64,000 nucleotides of DNA. It comes from Neopestalotiopsis rosae (taxonomy: Eukaryota > Ascomycota > Sordariomycetes > Amphisphaeriales > Sporocadaceae). The stretch's first letter is position 1; each line of letters opens with the position of its first letter. The position numbers and the translations under genes are program-made. The stretch spans positions 4,588,001 to 4,652,000 of the forward strand of contig JALGAS010000003.1 of assembly GCA_023078685.1 (NCBI GenBank), written 5' to 3'. This document shows, piece after piece, positions 11,798-24,431 of the stretch. The notes under the pieces are model-generated. The model searched no databases. It was not told the DNA's origin and worked only from the letters and a program-made list of their open reading frames with translations.

Positions 11798-14700
11798 GAT
11801 GGGATGGCCGCTTCATAGATATACAAAGGTATGTTACATGAAGAATAGGAGAATTTCTAGGACTGCGGTTGTCTAGGCATATATCTTGCTTATGAGATCA
11901 TTCTACAGAGCAACCAATAAGGGAGGGACAAGGACCCATACTCAACGGTGTTAGTCATCGACATATGGGTCAATAGAAAGATCCCAACGATGTCCGTTGA
12001 CAAACGGGGTATTATCCGACAGGGGACCAAGTAAGGGTCGTTCGTTTTGAACCCGATAGAATGGACGGTCGGAAGCAGGGAGTAGTAGTAGGCAGCGTCA
12101 AGCACGCTGTGAGGAGGGCGCCACCAATGGAGCTGGGGGCAGTTCCATGATGTCGATGCTGACGACTGGAACCTGTGGTAGTATGGACCCGAGGACTGAC
12201 GCCAATATGTAGGCCTGATAAGGCTGAAAAGTATTCGGGGTCTGCCGGAGCATTGTGTGGGCAAGAGCGCTTGAGCATGGTGAAGACTCAAGACCCAAGG
12301 GACCTTACATATGCCCACACACGCGTGCCGGAGCACTCGCAGCCACTCGTTTGGGGAGTCGCTATACCCAACATGGTATACTTTCCACATTCGGCAATAG
12401 TCTAATTTGATGCACCTTCGATTATCCCTGCCGAAGGATGCGGTCTCTTAACAATGTGGCATGCTATCTGATTTTGCAAGTCGGATTTTCACCAACCATC
12501 GTGAAGGAACACTGACTACTGCCTGGTCCTTTGTGATCCCGGGAATAATAAACGATGATGACAGAACCTTGTCATTCATATCTCGGGATCTCCTAGGCTA
12601 AATATACTCACAACACACTGATACCCCAAGATTGCACTTTAGAATACGATAATGGTGGCAGCTTGGTAGGTGATAAATCATAAGCATTTTTCATGGTTGC
12701 TGCCCGGTCATGGAAAGGCTCCGGACTCGATAGGATGTGTAAGAAAATGTCACAATTGACTTCATCTAGCTCAGAGAACGGTCCCGCGTTGCGAGCTTTG
12801 ACATGCATCAGAGCCGATCCGGAAATAGCTTTCGAAACAGGTGTATGACAATACGAGGAAAGAAGAAAAGAAGAAAAGCCAGAGTGCTATTATGCATCGC
12901 GGTGATATGTAAACCAGCACATTTGATACCCAAAGACTCGGTTCGAAAGAGAGCTCTAGTGATCCCACGGGAATAATTTTACCATAGCTTGGCAGGCCCC
13001 AATAGAAGGTTAATAATAATATATGAAACCAGTCAATTCAATGAAAATCATAGTGAAAGTATTCAACTAAAAGATGACGACCTTTCCAAGCAACGTCGAG
13101 TGTTAATCTTGCGAGGCAAACAAATATAGACCTTGCTATTTTCCAATATGCATAGCTCATTCAAGAAGCCACAACAGCTTTGCGAGGAGGCTGTTAGTCC
13201 TCGAGGACCTAAAAGTAGAACCGAACAAAGCAGGTAGACTATCTTCCTGGCCGGCAGAAGGTTAAGTAGCCGGGCCGTTCTGGCCCTCGTAGGGCTGACC
13301 ACTAAATCTAGCGGCCATGATCACTCCGCCCCATCACCATATCCCGGTGCGGCCGTCGCGAAGACACCAATGACAATGCCTCTATGGCAGGAAAAAAATG
13401 AAAAAATAACGTCATGAATAGCTCATTTATTACGAAATTCTATACAGTCAATTCTAAACAGTCAAAACGGTCGAGTCTGCCAAGTCAAGATCAGATTTGG
13501 CAGAACATGATTGCAGTTGTAAACCTGTTTCATCTTCAATGCTTGTCCTACCGTACTGATCAATGATATCTTGTCATCACCATACGCCCTTTAGTGGACA
13601 AATGCACAGAGACCCAGTCTCTCGTCTAGACTACTGCTCTTCTCCATGTATCATCCCGCCTACTGAGATGCTAGTGCTGATGATTCTGTCAATATTTTAA
13701 CATGCTGCCAAACCCTCGAAGATCATGGTCGGCCCAAATACAGTGCGTCATTGAAGTGTAGAATTCTTTCCATATTTCATGGTAGTCATCGAGTCGATTA
13801 ATTGGTACAAATGCATCATTGCAGACATGCAGCACCTAGTAGATTACTTTTCACCGCTTTAGTCTTCTCTCGATTTTTTTTCAAACCGGTTGATTTTTTT
13901 GAAGCTAGATACTATCACGGGATGCTCTTGTAACACAGTGTCGTCAAGCTTCCAGAAATGATTGAAGGCTGAATGCATTTTCTTCATGATTTTTCGATTG
14001 AACACTTTTCCTTCAATTCAAGTATCTTAATGTAAAAGAGCAAGCCATGTGATCATATGACTACATGGTGAGCAGCAATGCTGGCTACAGCCTTTGAAGC
14101 ACAAAATTGGAGTATATAGCACAAAATTATCCAATAGTGCGAATTTGCAGCAATGGATATATCGTGAAGGCATGACACTCTTGTTTGTGCATTTAATCTT
14201 GTATTTCTCTCTCTGGGCCATTCCTCTCATGATTTCCTGCAAATGGCCCTCTCGTGGCTGCTCCTGAATGGTGATTCGAATACCGGGCTACGATTTGATG
14301 CGCTGAGGTTGCATACACTCTTAGTAGGTGCCAATAACTTCCCAGTCTAACAGATCGCACTTCAAATACGCTGTGAAAGATTTCGTCATGTCAAGCATAA
14401 ATTCAACGTTTTGTACAAGATTGGGGTTGAGGCCTATACTCAGCTTTTGAGATTTAATGGACCAATCATGCAACGCGAAATAGGATATAAGTATCCTTGC
14501 CTGCGAATATGGAAGTAAATATACACTCATTCTACAAGTTGTATGATCTTCTCTATCAAGTAATTGATCGCTGCGTAAATGCTTCAAGTGATTGGAGCTG
14601 GTACCGCTGTAGTTGGCGTCGTGCATCAACCAGGATTCCACATTGAGACTCTAAGCGCCGAGCGTGGCAGGCTGGCTGCAGCTTCTGAAGCTCGCTTGAT

Positions 14701-14909
14701 ACAGGGGATCAGCCAACGTGGATGATCGAACTAGGGTCCTAATTCATTGCATTCTTGGGCCAACGATTGAGATACATGAATTTGTTCATCACCATCGACA
14801 TTAAAATGCCGTTGCTTAGCCTCCTCTGTATTGATGGGCGACTATTATTCTTGTCCCAGGGCTTGCGACTGACTGTTTTCTTTGGTTAAGTATTTCTTGC
14901 GCAGGCGCA
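11798..14909. other. Gene-poor, AT-leaning region before the first HET gene
   Basis: I find no supportable gene in 3.1 kb. Minus-strand ORFs near 11890-12390 (three overlapping frames) and 14321-14641 do not match anything I know and do not splice into a longer product. No transposon ends or target duplications were recognised. The sequence may be a decayed element or simply long regulatory DNA. Confidence 0.45.
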
Positions 14910-17209
14910 ATGGCACCCCTATACGAAGACTTACAGGCCGAAAATGAGGTCGAGATAAGACTTGTAACTCTCGAGGGCATCAATGAGGCAACTGGCGAGA
15001 TTCAGTGTCGTCTCGATACCGTGCGATTGAGCGATGCTCTCGAATACCGCGCCTTATCCTACTGCTGGGGCGATGACGGCAGCCAATCAACCATAGTTTG
15101 CAATGGTTATCATCTGTCCGCCACATCAAACTTGGTGTCGGCGTTGCAATGTCTTCTTTCGAAGGGCAAGACGGAGAATCTATCTCTGACCTTTTGGATT
15201 GACAGTATCTGCATCAATCAGAACAATGACGAGGAGAAGACAGTCCAGGTCATGTTGATGGGAGACATATATCGCCAGGCCCTGCAGGTGATTGTCTGGC
15301 TCGGACCGGCCAACGATAGTAGCGACCTGGCATTCCAAGTTTGCCATCGCCTGTGGAGTCAGGAGAACGAAGTGTCCAAGCCGTCAAGGTCAAAGTCGAG
15401 TTTCAGTACCATTGGGAAGAATGGGACTTGGGGATCTCAACTGGAGCCGTTCTCTCACATGTTTTACAACGAGACTGGAAGATTTGATCCTCGTGGGATC
15501 CATAAATTTGTTCGAGAGATGGACGCTGTCCAAGACATGCTAATGCGGCCATGGTGGTAAGTCCATGTTGATGAAAGCCCGTTCCTGCCCCGTCACAAAG
15601 CCGTGTTATGCAGTAACAAATTAACCACTGACATTTTTGGTGAGTAGGTCGAGAATTTGGATCGTCCAGGAGGTGACGTTGGCAAAGCACGTCGTGGTTG
15701 TATGCGGCAACGCCATCATTGACTGGGTTGTGCTAATGACGGGTATTATGGCCTGTCTAGCTCGACCATGGGCAGAAATGTTCATTAATTTCACAACTGC
15801 CCATTATGCGAGAGTGTTGTTTCAAGCTCGACAGGTGATAATGTACAACCAGGGGGATTCAAGTCGGCTACTACCTCATCTTGCAACCCAGTGCAGATGG
15901 TCAAAGGCAACCAATCCCCGCGACAAAATCTATGGCTTGCTTGGTTTGGCTGGGATTGGAAGGGATCATCCGGTGGTTAGGGTGGACTACTCGCAAAGCG
16001 TCGAAAAATGCTATCGCACGGCAGTGCTTGACATCATTAAGGAAACCGGTTCTCTCGACATCCTCCAACTCTGTCGAAGGCCCCCTGGCTTGAACGAGAT
16101 AGCACAGGAGCAGCGACCTAAACTTCCTTCATGGGTACCAGACTTGCGGCTTGACACGAGCGATTTCCAGGTGCCGACGGACCTCTCCCTTTATGGTGCT
16201 ATCGGCTCTCAGTCTTGGCCCGGAATCCAGGAAGTAATATCCAGACACCCACAATTTGAGTCGCAGCTATTTTCTGCCAGCCAGGGGAGCGCTGAACATG
16301 GCCCACGAGTTGATGGTGATAAGACACTGACTGTCATGGGCATGATTTTCGACACCCTCAGTGAGGTTGATGACATGATGCCGGGACTCGAGGCGCAAAA
16401 TGACTCCAGAGTGATGGCCCAATTCGAATATATAAGAGAAGTGCGAGCGAGAACTCACAACCCGTGGAAGTTTATGAAGGCAGCCCTGACAAGTCTGCGT
16501 GGATTTGCCAAGACTCAATATGAGAACGGCACGGAGAAACTGACACTGATCAGCTGGAAACACATGGCCTTATCACATGATACCGTTTATCCCACCGGGG
16601 AGACCCAAACTCGTGCTTTCAGTACTGCTCTACATCGAGGATGGCTCGGCGAGGACCCTGAGAAGAAGCTAGCACAACACGATGCTGAGTGGAAGCGATT
16701 GCTCGGAAAGGTTGAGTCTTTCGACCGAAGACTCCTGGCAAGGACATTTTCCCGCCACAGCAAATTTCGTCGGGTCCTCGTGAGCCTGATCCATGACTGC
16801 TTGTTATTCTTGAAGGACGAGGAGACTCCTTTGGTAGCCCTTGCTAGTAAGTAATATCTCCATTGACTTCAGCTGGTTGGTCGAAGGGAGCAGGCCAATT
16901 ATTTTCCTGGTTCTCCCACTCTTCGCATATACCATGCTGGATAGAAGTAATGATTGACGATTCTGTAACTTAGGGTACTACAGCTTTGCTGTGACGAAGC
17001 TGGGCTATTTTGCGCTGTTGCCCCAAGACGCCTGCAAGGGCGATACGATTGCGCTCCTCCGAGGTGGTCCTGTTCCTTTTGTAATACGTCGAAGACAGCC
17101 GAATGATGGACAGCCAAGCTGGGAACTCATTGGTCCATGTTATGTACACGGACTTATGTTTGGAGAGAAATGGAACGAAAAGCTTTGCCAGCCTATCAGG
17201 TTGGTATGA
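14910..17209 (+). CDS. HET-domain protein (heterokaryon incompatibility)
   Basis: Three exons (14910-15556, 15648-16846, 16974-17209) encode 693 residues. All three HET motifs are present: YRALSYCWG (residues 46-54), WIDSICINQ (96-104) and S-R-I-W-I-V-Q-E (217-224). The last is assembled across the first intron, which validates the splice. The C-terminal exon reads G-D-x-I-A-L-L-x-G-x-x-x-P-F-V-I-R and G-P-C-Y-V-H-G-L-M-F-G-E. This matches the usual tail of large HET proteins, so the gene looks complete. HET-domain proteins act in non-self recognition and can trigger cell death after hyphal fusion; the partner allele cannot be known from sequence. It has no adjacent NACHT/STAND or signalling gene. 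It is flanked by gene-poor sequence on the left. Confidence 0.93.
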
Positions 17210-17707
17210 ATGAGATGAACAGAAGGCGGAAATGTGGTGGATTCGATTCGTGAAAGTGTTTTAGGCAAATATGGACAAGAACGAAAAGTACTAATCAATA
17301 ATCACCACTATTACTACAATCACCGTTGCGGTAGAGAATGTGATATTCACGAAATCCCAACTTATACTTTTATGCACAGACCAGGCATTGACTAATGGCG
17401 GGTACAGTGGTACATAACGACAGGCACAATATGACGTGCGATGGTGGGGTCGACTGATCGATAAAATGGCCAGTGAATTGTAATCAGGCGCCCCGCGATT
17501 CGGAGGCGCAAACGTCGAAATAGTTCAAGTCCCTTAGGGGTTTCGTTCCTGTCAACCCGCTTGGTCATCCGCTCCAACTCCGATAGTTATCAGATCTAAA
17601 GCCCAAGAAAGTTTCCCAGTCTTCTTTTTCGCAGTACCCGTCAACCACTTTGAGACAAGCCAATTCATACACCATCACACACAACACACACTCACACATA
17701 CACAAAA
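17210..17707. other. Intergenic, upstream of glutaredoxin
   Basis: Contains the HET 3' end and the glutaredoxin promoter. The 40 bases just before the ATG form a CA-rich leader (CACACA/ACACTCACA), typical of highly expressed fungal genes. Nothing else is recognised. Confidence 0.6.
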
Positions 17708-18583
17708 ATGTCTACGATAAAGGAAATCTCCACCGAGGACGAGTGGCGCGCCCACGTCGCCAGCCTGCACAAGGAGACGCTCCTCATCGTCTCGTTCCAC
17801 GCGCCCTGGGCCGCGCCCTGCGCGCAAATGGCCACGGTCCTCAAGACCCTCGCCGCCGAGTACCCCGTGACCGACCCCGCGCAGACGAGCTGGGTGTCGC
17901 TCAACGCCGAGGAGCTGAGCGACGTCAGCGAGACGTACGACGTCACCGCCGTCCCCTACCTGGTCCTGCAGCGCAACGACACGGTCCTCGAGACCGTCAG
18001 CGGCAGCAGCGCCGTCAAGGTCCGCACCGCCATTGAGACACACGCCCGGAGCAACGCCACAAAGACAGACGGAGCCGCTGTGAACGGTGCCGCCACCGCC
18101 GCCCCGGCGGGCCAGCCCGACGAGATGGATACCGACGCCGACCCCGCCAAGGCCAAGGAGGAACTGTTCAAGAGGCTGGGCGAGCTCGTCAAGGCCGCCC
18201 CCGTCATGCTCTTCATGAAGGGCACGCCCAGCTCTCCGCAGTGCGGCTTCTCGCGGCAGCTGGTCGGCATCCTCCGCGAGCGCAGCGTAAAGTACGGCTT
18301 CTTCAACATTCTGGCCGACGACGAGGTGCGACAAGGCCTAAAGGAGTACGCCGAGTGGCCCACGTATCCCCAGCTCTGGATGGATGGCGAGCTGGTTGGT
18401 GGTCTCGATATTGTAAGTTTTTCTTTCACACGCACCGTCTTACACCTTGGTGAACTGGCCCCCATCATTCATGGCCCTCCAAGCTAACATGTATATCCGC
18501 AACAGATCAAGGAGGAGCTGGAGAACGACCCCGACTTCCTCAAGTCCTACAGTGTGGCCAAGGAAGAGACTGCCGCCGCTTGA
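17708..18583 (+). CDS. Monothiol glutaredoxin, Grx3/Grx4 type
   Basis: Two exons (17708-18412 and 18506-18583) encode 260 residues. A thioredoxin-like domain (about 1-115) carries W-A-A-P-C (34-38) in place of the canonical CGPC. An Ala/Asp-rich linker follows (115-150), then a glutaredoxin domain with the monothiol active site CGFS (179-182), the K-G-T-P motif before it, W-P-T-Y-P-Q-L-W with the cis-proline, and G-G-L-D-I. The short second exon supplies the last helix. This is the eukaryotic Trx-Grx fusion (yeast Grx3/4, Aspergillus GrxD). It binds a glutathione-ligated 2Fe-2S cluster in cytosol and nucleus, delivers iron-sulfur clusters and tunes iron-responsive transcription factors. The gene is strongly GC-biased at third positions, which suggests high expression. 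Confidence 0.97.
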
Positions 18584-19332
18584 ACAGACGGATAATATGC
18601 ACATACCACGAAGAAAAAAAGGCCAGAAATGAAAGCCCAGACAAGACGAAGACATGACATGATGAAAAACTATGGGATGAGGCTGATTAAAGCGCTTTGA
18701 TCAAAACAGAGATGGACGGGCTTGCAGATTATTATTTTTTCTGGTCCGGTTGAGAACAATGGTGGCAGAGGTTTAAACGCCGCGCCAAGGGAAGTGACTG
18801 TGATCTAGCTCAAGGGAAAAATCTTCTTCATAGCCGTCGCAACTGGAAAACTTGCACTCATGCATAAATTCACTCGGGATGACAAAATTTGTATCGGCCA
18901 TGTCTATCAGATGTTATACTCATTTTATTTGATTCTTGACTGAATCTGCTATATATCGCAGCCTTAACAGTCGTTCTTGTAACTTTGATTGCGTATATTA
19001 TCTCCTCCTTCTGTATCCTACCAATAACTCATCTGGTGTCCAGAATCTGCTTGTCCTCGTAGGGTTTCTCCTCGAGCCAACCGAGTACCCTCTTCTTCGG
19101 CTCGCGAGTAAACCAAAACGCTTCATGCGTTTTCGATGTCCTGCAATGAGAGTTGCTGAGTGGTGAAGGGCGCACGCATAGCTGGGGCCACGGATAACTT
19201 ATATGTCTCCAAATCATCAAGCGACCACTCCGTATGCTGCTTGAGATTATTCGAATATGCCCTGACCATGTCGGCAAAGCCATACCCAAGGCTTTTTGCC
19301 ATTTAACGGTATTTGATCAAGAATATTTGGTT
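18584..19332. other. Convergent intergenic region
   Basis: The 3' regions of the glutaredoxin and multicopper oxidase genes meet here. Short ORFs at 18936-19166 (plus) and 19029-19289 (minus) overlap and are unsupported. Confidence 0.55.
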
Positions 19333-21540
19333 TCAGTCATTATGAAACCCAAAGAAGATTTCATCTTTTGGTGGGGCACCTAGACGCAAGTCATCCTCTG
19401 GGGACTCACACAAGTCTCTGGCCTCATCTGGAATCACCATATTCTTGAGATCGTCCAGCCTCGAGACAAACTGCATGGCCATGCCAGCCTCGCTGTGCCA
19501 TATCATGTGGCAGTGAAACAGCCAGACGCCAGGGTTGTCCGCCACAAAGCGCAAAAAAACCCAGCCAAAGCCCTCAGCCGTGGCCACGTCGCGCTTCACC
19601 GGGTTTTCCACAGCGGTACGGTTGGTTGGGTCTAGCAAACCCTTGCCGTGCGGCGCAAAGCCCATCTTATCGTACCCCGGAAAGTACCCGTGGCCTGCAC
19701 CCAGGACCCAGAATTGGTGCCCGTGAAGGTGAAATGGATGACTGTTCTCGTCCATGTTCTGCAGGACAATATCCACCGTTTGCACACCGCGGTGCGAAAC
19801 AACGAGCTCCTGCTTGTCGAACGCAGCCACATTGACGCCCTCTACATCAAAAGAGGTGTTTCCTGAGCTCAGGCCATCGAGCACGCGGTGCAGCGTTGGC
19901 GTCTTGAGGTCGGGCCGGAAGGATGACGAGTTCATGACGCCGCGCTGGAGACGCCAATTGCCGATAGCTAGGTTCGTACGGATATACCACGAGTGGTCCG
20001 CGTACTCGGGGGCAGATTGAGCCGGCTCAGGATGGTAGCGCGTACGGGCAGTCATGTCTTTGCAAACGATGGGGTAGTTCTTGTTGGTGTTTTCTGTGGT
20101 TGGCAGGTCTTGAGCCATTTGTTCAGCAGTGGAGGAAGCATAGCGAATGATGGCCTTTGCTTCGCCAGAACCATTCTCGGGAATCGACGGCTCATAGAAG
20201 CATGACTTGATCATGCGAGCGCGAAGCCAGAAGAGATCATGGCCGGTTGTCTCAAGTTGATCGGTAGTGAGAATGGCACTATATCGCTGTCCTGGAGAGA
20301 GCATAATGTCAGACTCTGGGGCTGGCTCAATCATCGTCCCATCGATTTCTATTATGGGTAGACTCGTGTGCTCGTCGACGGAGACCTGGAACCAAGCATA
20401 ACCGCCAAGGTTAATGAAGCGTAATCGGTGGCTAGCACCAGCTTGCAGGGTCATGGTCGGAAGAAAAGTGCCCTTGGAATCGCAACGCCGGTTCGGGTGT
20501 AGACTGCAGTCCACTTGGTTCAGGCCGTTGATCAAGGCCGCATTGGGAATTGGCGAGTCCTCACTTCCTGGGGATAATACCTCCCGCATCAGTCCTTCAG
20601 CAGGATCATAGTACCAATCGTGCAGCAGGACAACACGATCGGATACGTATGACAGCTGTCCAGAATTTGCCTCGTCACGGCCGTGAATGACCAGAGGTCC
20701 AATGATGCCGTCTAGAGTCTGTACGCCCTGGTGGCCGTGGTAAAAGTCTAAAAGGAAGACACGAATTAGTTCTAGACACTCCAAATCTTTTACTGAAGAT
20801 TGCATGCTGTACTTACATGTACCTACTTGGCCATGGACAGTGAATTTGTACTGAAATGATTTGCCCGGCACAATGGGACACTGCGTTACTCCTGAGGTCC
20901 CATCCATCCAGGCTGTACCATTTTGAAAGAGGCCATGCCAATGGATTGCGGTTGCATTAGTGGCACGATTGTTTACATTGACGATGATGGTATCTCCTTC
21001 ATTTGCCTCGATGAGAGGCCCTGGAAATTGCCCATTGATAGTCGTCATGGGTTTGAAGACGCCATCTGGGTTACCCTCCTTCTCGAGTATTGTCCAGTCG
21101 TAATGTCGCTCTTGGGGTGGAGCCTGGAAGTCCCAGTCTGATGCTAATATATAATCATTATCGGACCTCCGCATCGGTCGCTTGAGATATTCTGCAATGT
21201 CGGCATCTGCTCCGGAAGCTTCATTCGAAACTTCATCTTTCCCTGTGATGAGTTTTATATCGAAGAAAAGCATGAACGTTATGACGAACACGGACGAGAG
21301 GCGGATGAACCATGATCTGTTGCCTCTGAATCTCACTCGACCAGGTCTCACGGTCTTCTCAGCGTCTGCTCCAGTCTTGCCTAGCAGCGCTTCGCCTTGC
21401 TCAACATCGTCAGTCTCGCGACTAGATGCAGGAGTGGCCGCATCAGCATCCTCTTCATCCGAGTCAAAGAGCATGCGTTCCGACTCAATGCGATGATCGG
21501 GGAGAGGCGACGTGGCGCCAGCTCGAGCGTAGGATCCCAT
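19333..21540 (-). CDS. Membrane-anchored multicopper oxidase
   Basis: Two exons (21540-20817 and 20747-19333) encode 712 residues. The join restores G-T-Y-F-Y-H-G-H-Q-G. All copper-ligand blocks are present: HWHG (200-203), Y-H-G-H-Q, HPFHLHGH (from about 578) and HCHMIWH (653-659), with Met at the axial position ten residues after the Cys (664). Unusually for this family there is no signal peptide. Instead a 75-residue acidic cytosolic-type N-terminus precedes one hydrophobic segment (about 78-100), giving a predicted type II membrane protein with the oxidase domain outside or in the lumen. Laccase-like phenol oxidation (pigment, melanin) or ferroxidase activity are both possible; no FTR1 permease neighbour supports iron uptake. 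An in-frame ATG at 21588 would add 16 residues. It diverges from a Zn2Cys6 regulator 2.9 kb away. Confidence 0.93.
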   Translation of the reverse strand: MGSYARAGATSPLPDHRIESERMLFDSDEEDADAATPASSRETDDVEQGEALLGKTGADAEKTVRPGRVRFRGNRSWFIRLSSVFVITFMLFFDIKLITGKDEVSNEASGADADIAEYLKRPMRRSDNDYILASDWDFQAPPQERHYDWTILEKEGNPDGVFKPMTTINGQFPGPLIEANEGDTIIVNVNNRATNATAIHWHGLFQNGTAWMDGTSGVTQCPIVPGKSFQYKFTVHGQVGTCKYSMQSSVKDLECLELIRVFLLDFYHGHQGVQTLDGIIGPLVIHGRDEANSGQLSYVSDRVVLLHDWYYDPAEGLMREVLSPGSEDSPIPNAALINGLNQVDCSLHPNRRCDSKGTFLPTMTLQAGASHRLRFINLGGYAWFQVSVDEHTSLPIIEIDGTMIEPAPESDIMLSPGQRYSAILTTDQLETTGHDLFWLRARMIKSCFYEPSIPENGSGEAKAIIRYASSTAEQMAQDLPTTENTNKNYPIVCKDMTARTRYHPEPAQSAPEYADHSWYIRTNLAIGNWRLQRGVMNSSSFRPDLKTPTLHRVLDGLSSGNTSFDVEGVNVAAFDKQELVVSHRGVQTVDIVLQNMDENSHPFHLHGHQFWVLGAGHGYFPGYDKMGFAPHGKGLLDPTNRTAVENPVKRDVATAEGFGWVFLRFVADNPGVWLFHCHMIWHSEAGMAMQFVSRLDDLKNMVIPDEARDLCESPEDDLRLGAPPKDEIFFGFHND

Positions 21541-24431
21541 GATGATACCGATGATGGACGACCTGAGCTTAGAAGCCGACTGATGCAATACTTGTCGTCA
21601 ACAGTGCGCTGCTCGCTGCTTAAAGGTGGTCACCGCTGATGCCAAGCCGTCGTCGTGAGATGTAACGGAGTCCGGGGCCGTACATGATCCAAACCCCTGA
21701 TAAGCTGCCTTTAGCTCGTGAATGAGTCCCTATCCAAACCTTCAGCGTACGCGTCAACTCCCTAGAGCTCGTATGATGAATCTCATGAAAGTCGGATGCT
21801 GTTCTGGAGTATCGTATGTTGAGGAGGGCAAATCTGGCAGGCGCAATGTTGGAGATTCATGAAGCTGGAGAAAACCCCTGTCGGCAAACCCCAACGCCCA
21901 TGTGCCTGCCGTCCGCCACTCAAAGCTCACAAGGCTAAAAGTAAGTCTGCTGCTGCTTCCTTTCCTCAACACCTTCAACGACGAAACGAAACGATTGGAG
22001 CCTCCAGGTTTGACTCTTCTTTTCTGACAGCAATCTTTATTATAAGTCTTTGACAAAAATTTCATCATATTTGATAGCATCGAAATCACGGAAAACAAGC
22101 AGACAAAACCTCCACGTCCAGCCGCAACGTGTTGGGGCACGCCTAGCTAATTGGCTGCCAAGAATAGGTCAGCTTAGCAGCGCTAGGTACCCGGCTCAAG
22201 CCCCGGCGGCAAGTCTCAACGTGCGCGACCGACCGACCCACGCTCCCGGGACTGAGGGGAGTGCTCAGTGTGGCACGCCGAGCGGCACCATCAGCCGAGA
22301 CATCTGGTGCTATTTCAAGTCCCTAAGCATAATATGTAGGTCCCCATGCACTTACCTGGGCATAGATTTCGAAGCATCGTCGTGTGCGAGCAACGGCCGA
22401 AAGACATTGGAAGAGAAGCCACTGCGCAGGACTGCTATTCACTCTTCTCTACTATCGTCCTGTCGAGTACGAGAGGCGAGAAAAAAGTGGATTCCGACTA
22501 TATCCTCTTTGTCTATGGAGATATACCACAACGCAAGAACGCAAGAAGATGCTTTGATGTGGCGACTTTGCAGAGCCTCGTCAGCCTCTCGTCGAGGCTT
22601 GACAGAGTCCACTGTATGTTTTGCAGTGGTCTGAAAGCCAACATACACTTATTTGGCCATGATGGAAGGATTTCATGGTTAATAAGAGAGCTTCGAGATC
22701 TGGGGACTTAAGCACGGCGTTAAGACCGTAAATCCGTGTCAGAAAGACTTTATTTTCCCCCCTACCCCCTACGCCAGCCCGATGACTCATGGCAATTTAC
22801 AGAAAATGTGGAATGTAGTGAACTATGAAGGGGAATTACGAATGAATGGAGAGTGATCTGCACATCATGGACAAAGAAGCGAGGTGAGCATCGAATCGTA
22901 CAGGCTTGACTACCCAGGGAGGTCGGTAAGATACTGCAGCACATGGTAGAAACGTGAGAAGGGCCCTTGATTGAAGCGCTAATCCAAGTCAGCAAAGGGT
23001 CAAAGCAGACACATACTACCTCAGCCTTAACTAGGGTGGTGCTATACGTGACTCACAGAGATAGAAGAATGCTGCTCAACCCATAGGCTCGCCCGGAACC
23101 AGAGACGATAGGCTCACACATGGCGTCATTGTCCCCCGGCAGAAGGCTTGGAAGGATACATTTGCGAGCAAGAGTTGTATCTGATAGGGCAACTGGCTCT
23201 AGTAATTCACCTAATGTACGGGGTTGGTCGAAGCATCGGCTTGACTTGAGTAGCATGCAATAGTACAAAGCCATGATGATGAATTCAGTTTGCTGCCTGC
23301 TGCCTGAATTTGATCACTTTCAACCCCTGTTGCTGAAGCTACTGTGCATGGCTGACATACACATCAGGTAGCTGGTAGGACCACGTTCAACAGCACTTTG
23401 GAAGTTGGGGGTCTCTGGGGCGGAGTCTTGCCTGGCCAGAGAAGTGTATTCCCGTTGAAGAACCAACCAGAGGTCTGCCTGTCCATCCATCTACTTCGTG
23501 GGCAAGCAGCACATGTGCACAGCGGAGCCTTCACGCTTCAGTCGGCACTTTCTCCTGCGGGTTTCACTGTCTAGGTGGTACATATCTCAAGGATTAGGTA
23601 GGGCAGCGGGAGGGTTGCCCACTAAACTACCCCCCTAGCGAGCTTCAAGTTTGGACCCGTCCATTTTTGGTCCAGGTTCTTTGGACACCAAAAAGGTTCC
23701 GCCTGACTTTTGCTTTATACGATTATCCAGACTGGCATGAACTCTTAATCATCCTTTCAACTCTACAACCCCCAACTTGGGTCGCTCGTCTTCAATTCGA
23801 ACCATCGACATCGCGATTATCCAGGTTGACACGACGACACGTTGCGCCATACCGAGACTGCTCCCGACGAGTTTATATATACGTCGACTTGATCACCCAC
23901 CTTATCTAGCCTAACCAATGCGCCTGCGGACCCCTAGGAAATCGAGCCAGTACCCGCTACAGGTCCCCTCTCCGCCAATCTTTCGCACGAGTCGGTCGCT
24001 GAGGGGCAACGCCGAGCAACTTTAAATCTGACCTCTGTCCCCCAAGTCTCGACTTCCCTCGAGGCTGCCAGTGAGCGCAATCGCGACCGAGGGCATTGAT
24101 CACACGGCTTCGACGGAGCTTGGATACGACCGCGCATTTCAGAGTGCTACTCACAGCCAACCTCGCCTGAACGGGGACCAAGGAGGAAGATCAGAGATAA
24201 CGACTCTAATAGCGTCGCTTGCGCAGCTCCCCACAACGGCTAAGCCTGAACGCCGCTCCCTCTGCAAAATCGGGGAAAGTCTAAGCACTTTTTGAGATTA
24301 GTAACCAAGACCGCCAGTCACTTTTTCGGCGGAAACGGGCAGAGCGCGAACCATTGGGTGCAAATAGCACCAAACTGAACGAGCAAAATCCAGCAAAGGC
24401 TGTGTGCTAGAAGGACTGGGTTGATTGCAAG
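21541..24431. other. Divergent intergenic region, oxidase / Zn2Cys6 regulator
   Basis: 2.9 kb separate the two start codons. ORFs such as 22050-22634 and 22346-22711 (plus) overlap in different frames, lack domains and are not called. A run of C (near 22760) and a CCCCCC tract (near 23630) are present. A 74-codon ORF at 24071-24295 could be an upstream ORF in the regulator's leader. Confidence 0.5.

Noticed and set aside
11890..12390. 166-codon minus ORF and two overlapping frames, possibly a decayed membrane protein
   Set aside because: No family recognised in any frame and no consistent exon chain; could not be supported as gene or pseudogene.
17675..18334. 219-codon minus-strand ORF
   Set aside because: Mirror of the glutaredoxin gene, whose domains are unmistakable on the plus strand.
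22050..22634. 194-codon plus ORF between the oxidase and the Zn2Cys6 gene
   Set aside because: Overlaps another frame, no domain, no spliceable exons, composition like non-coding sequence.
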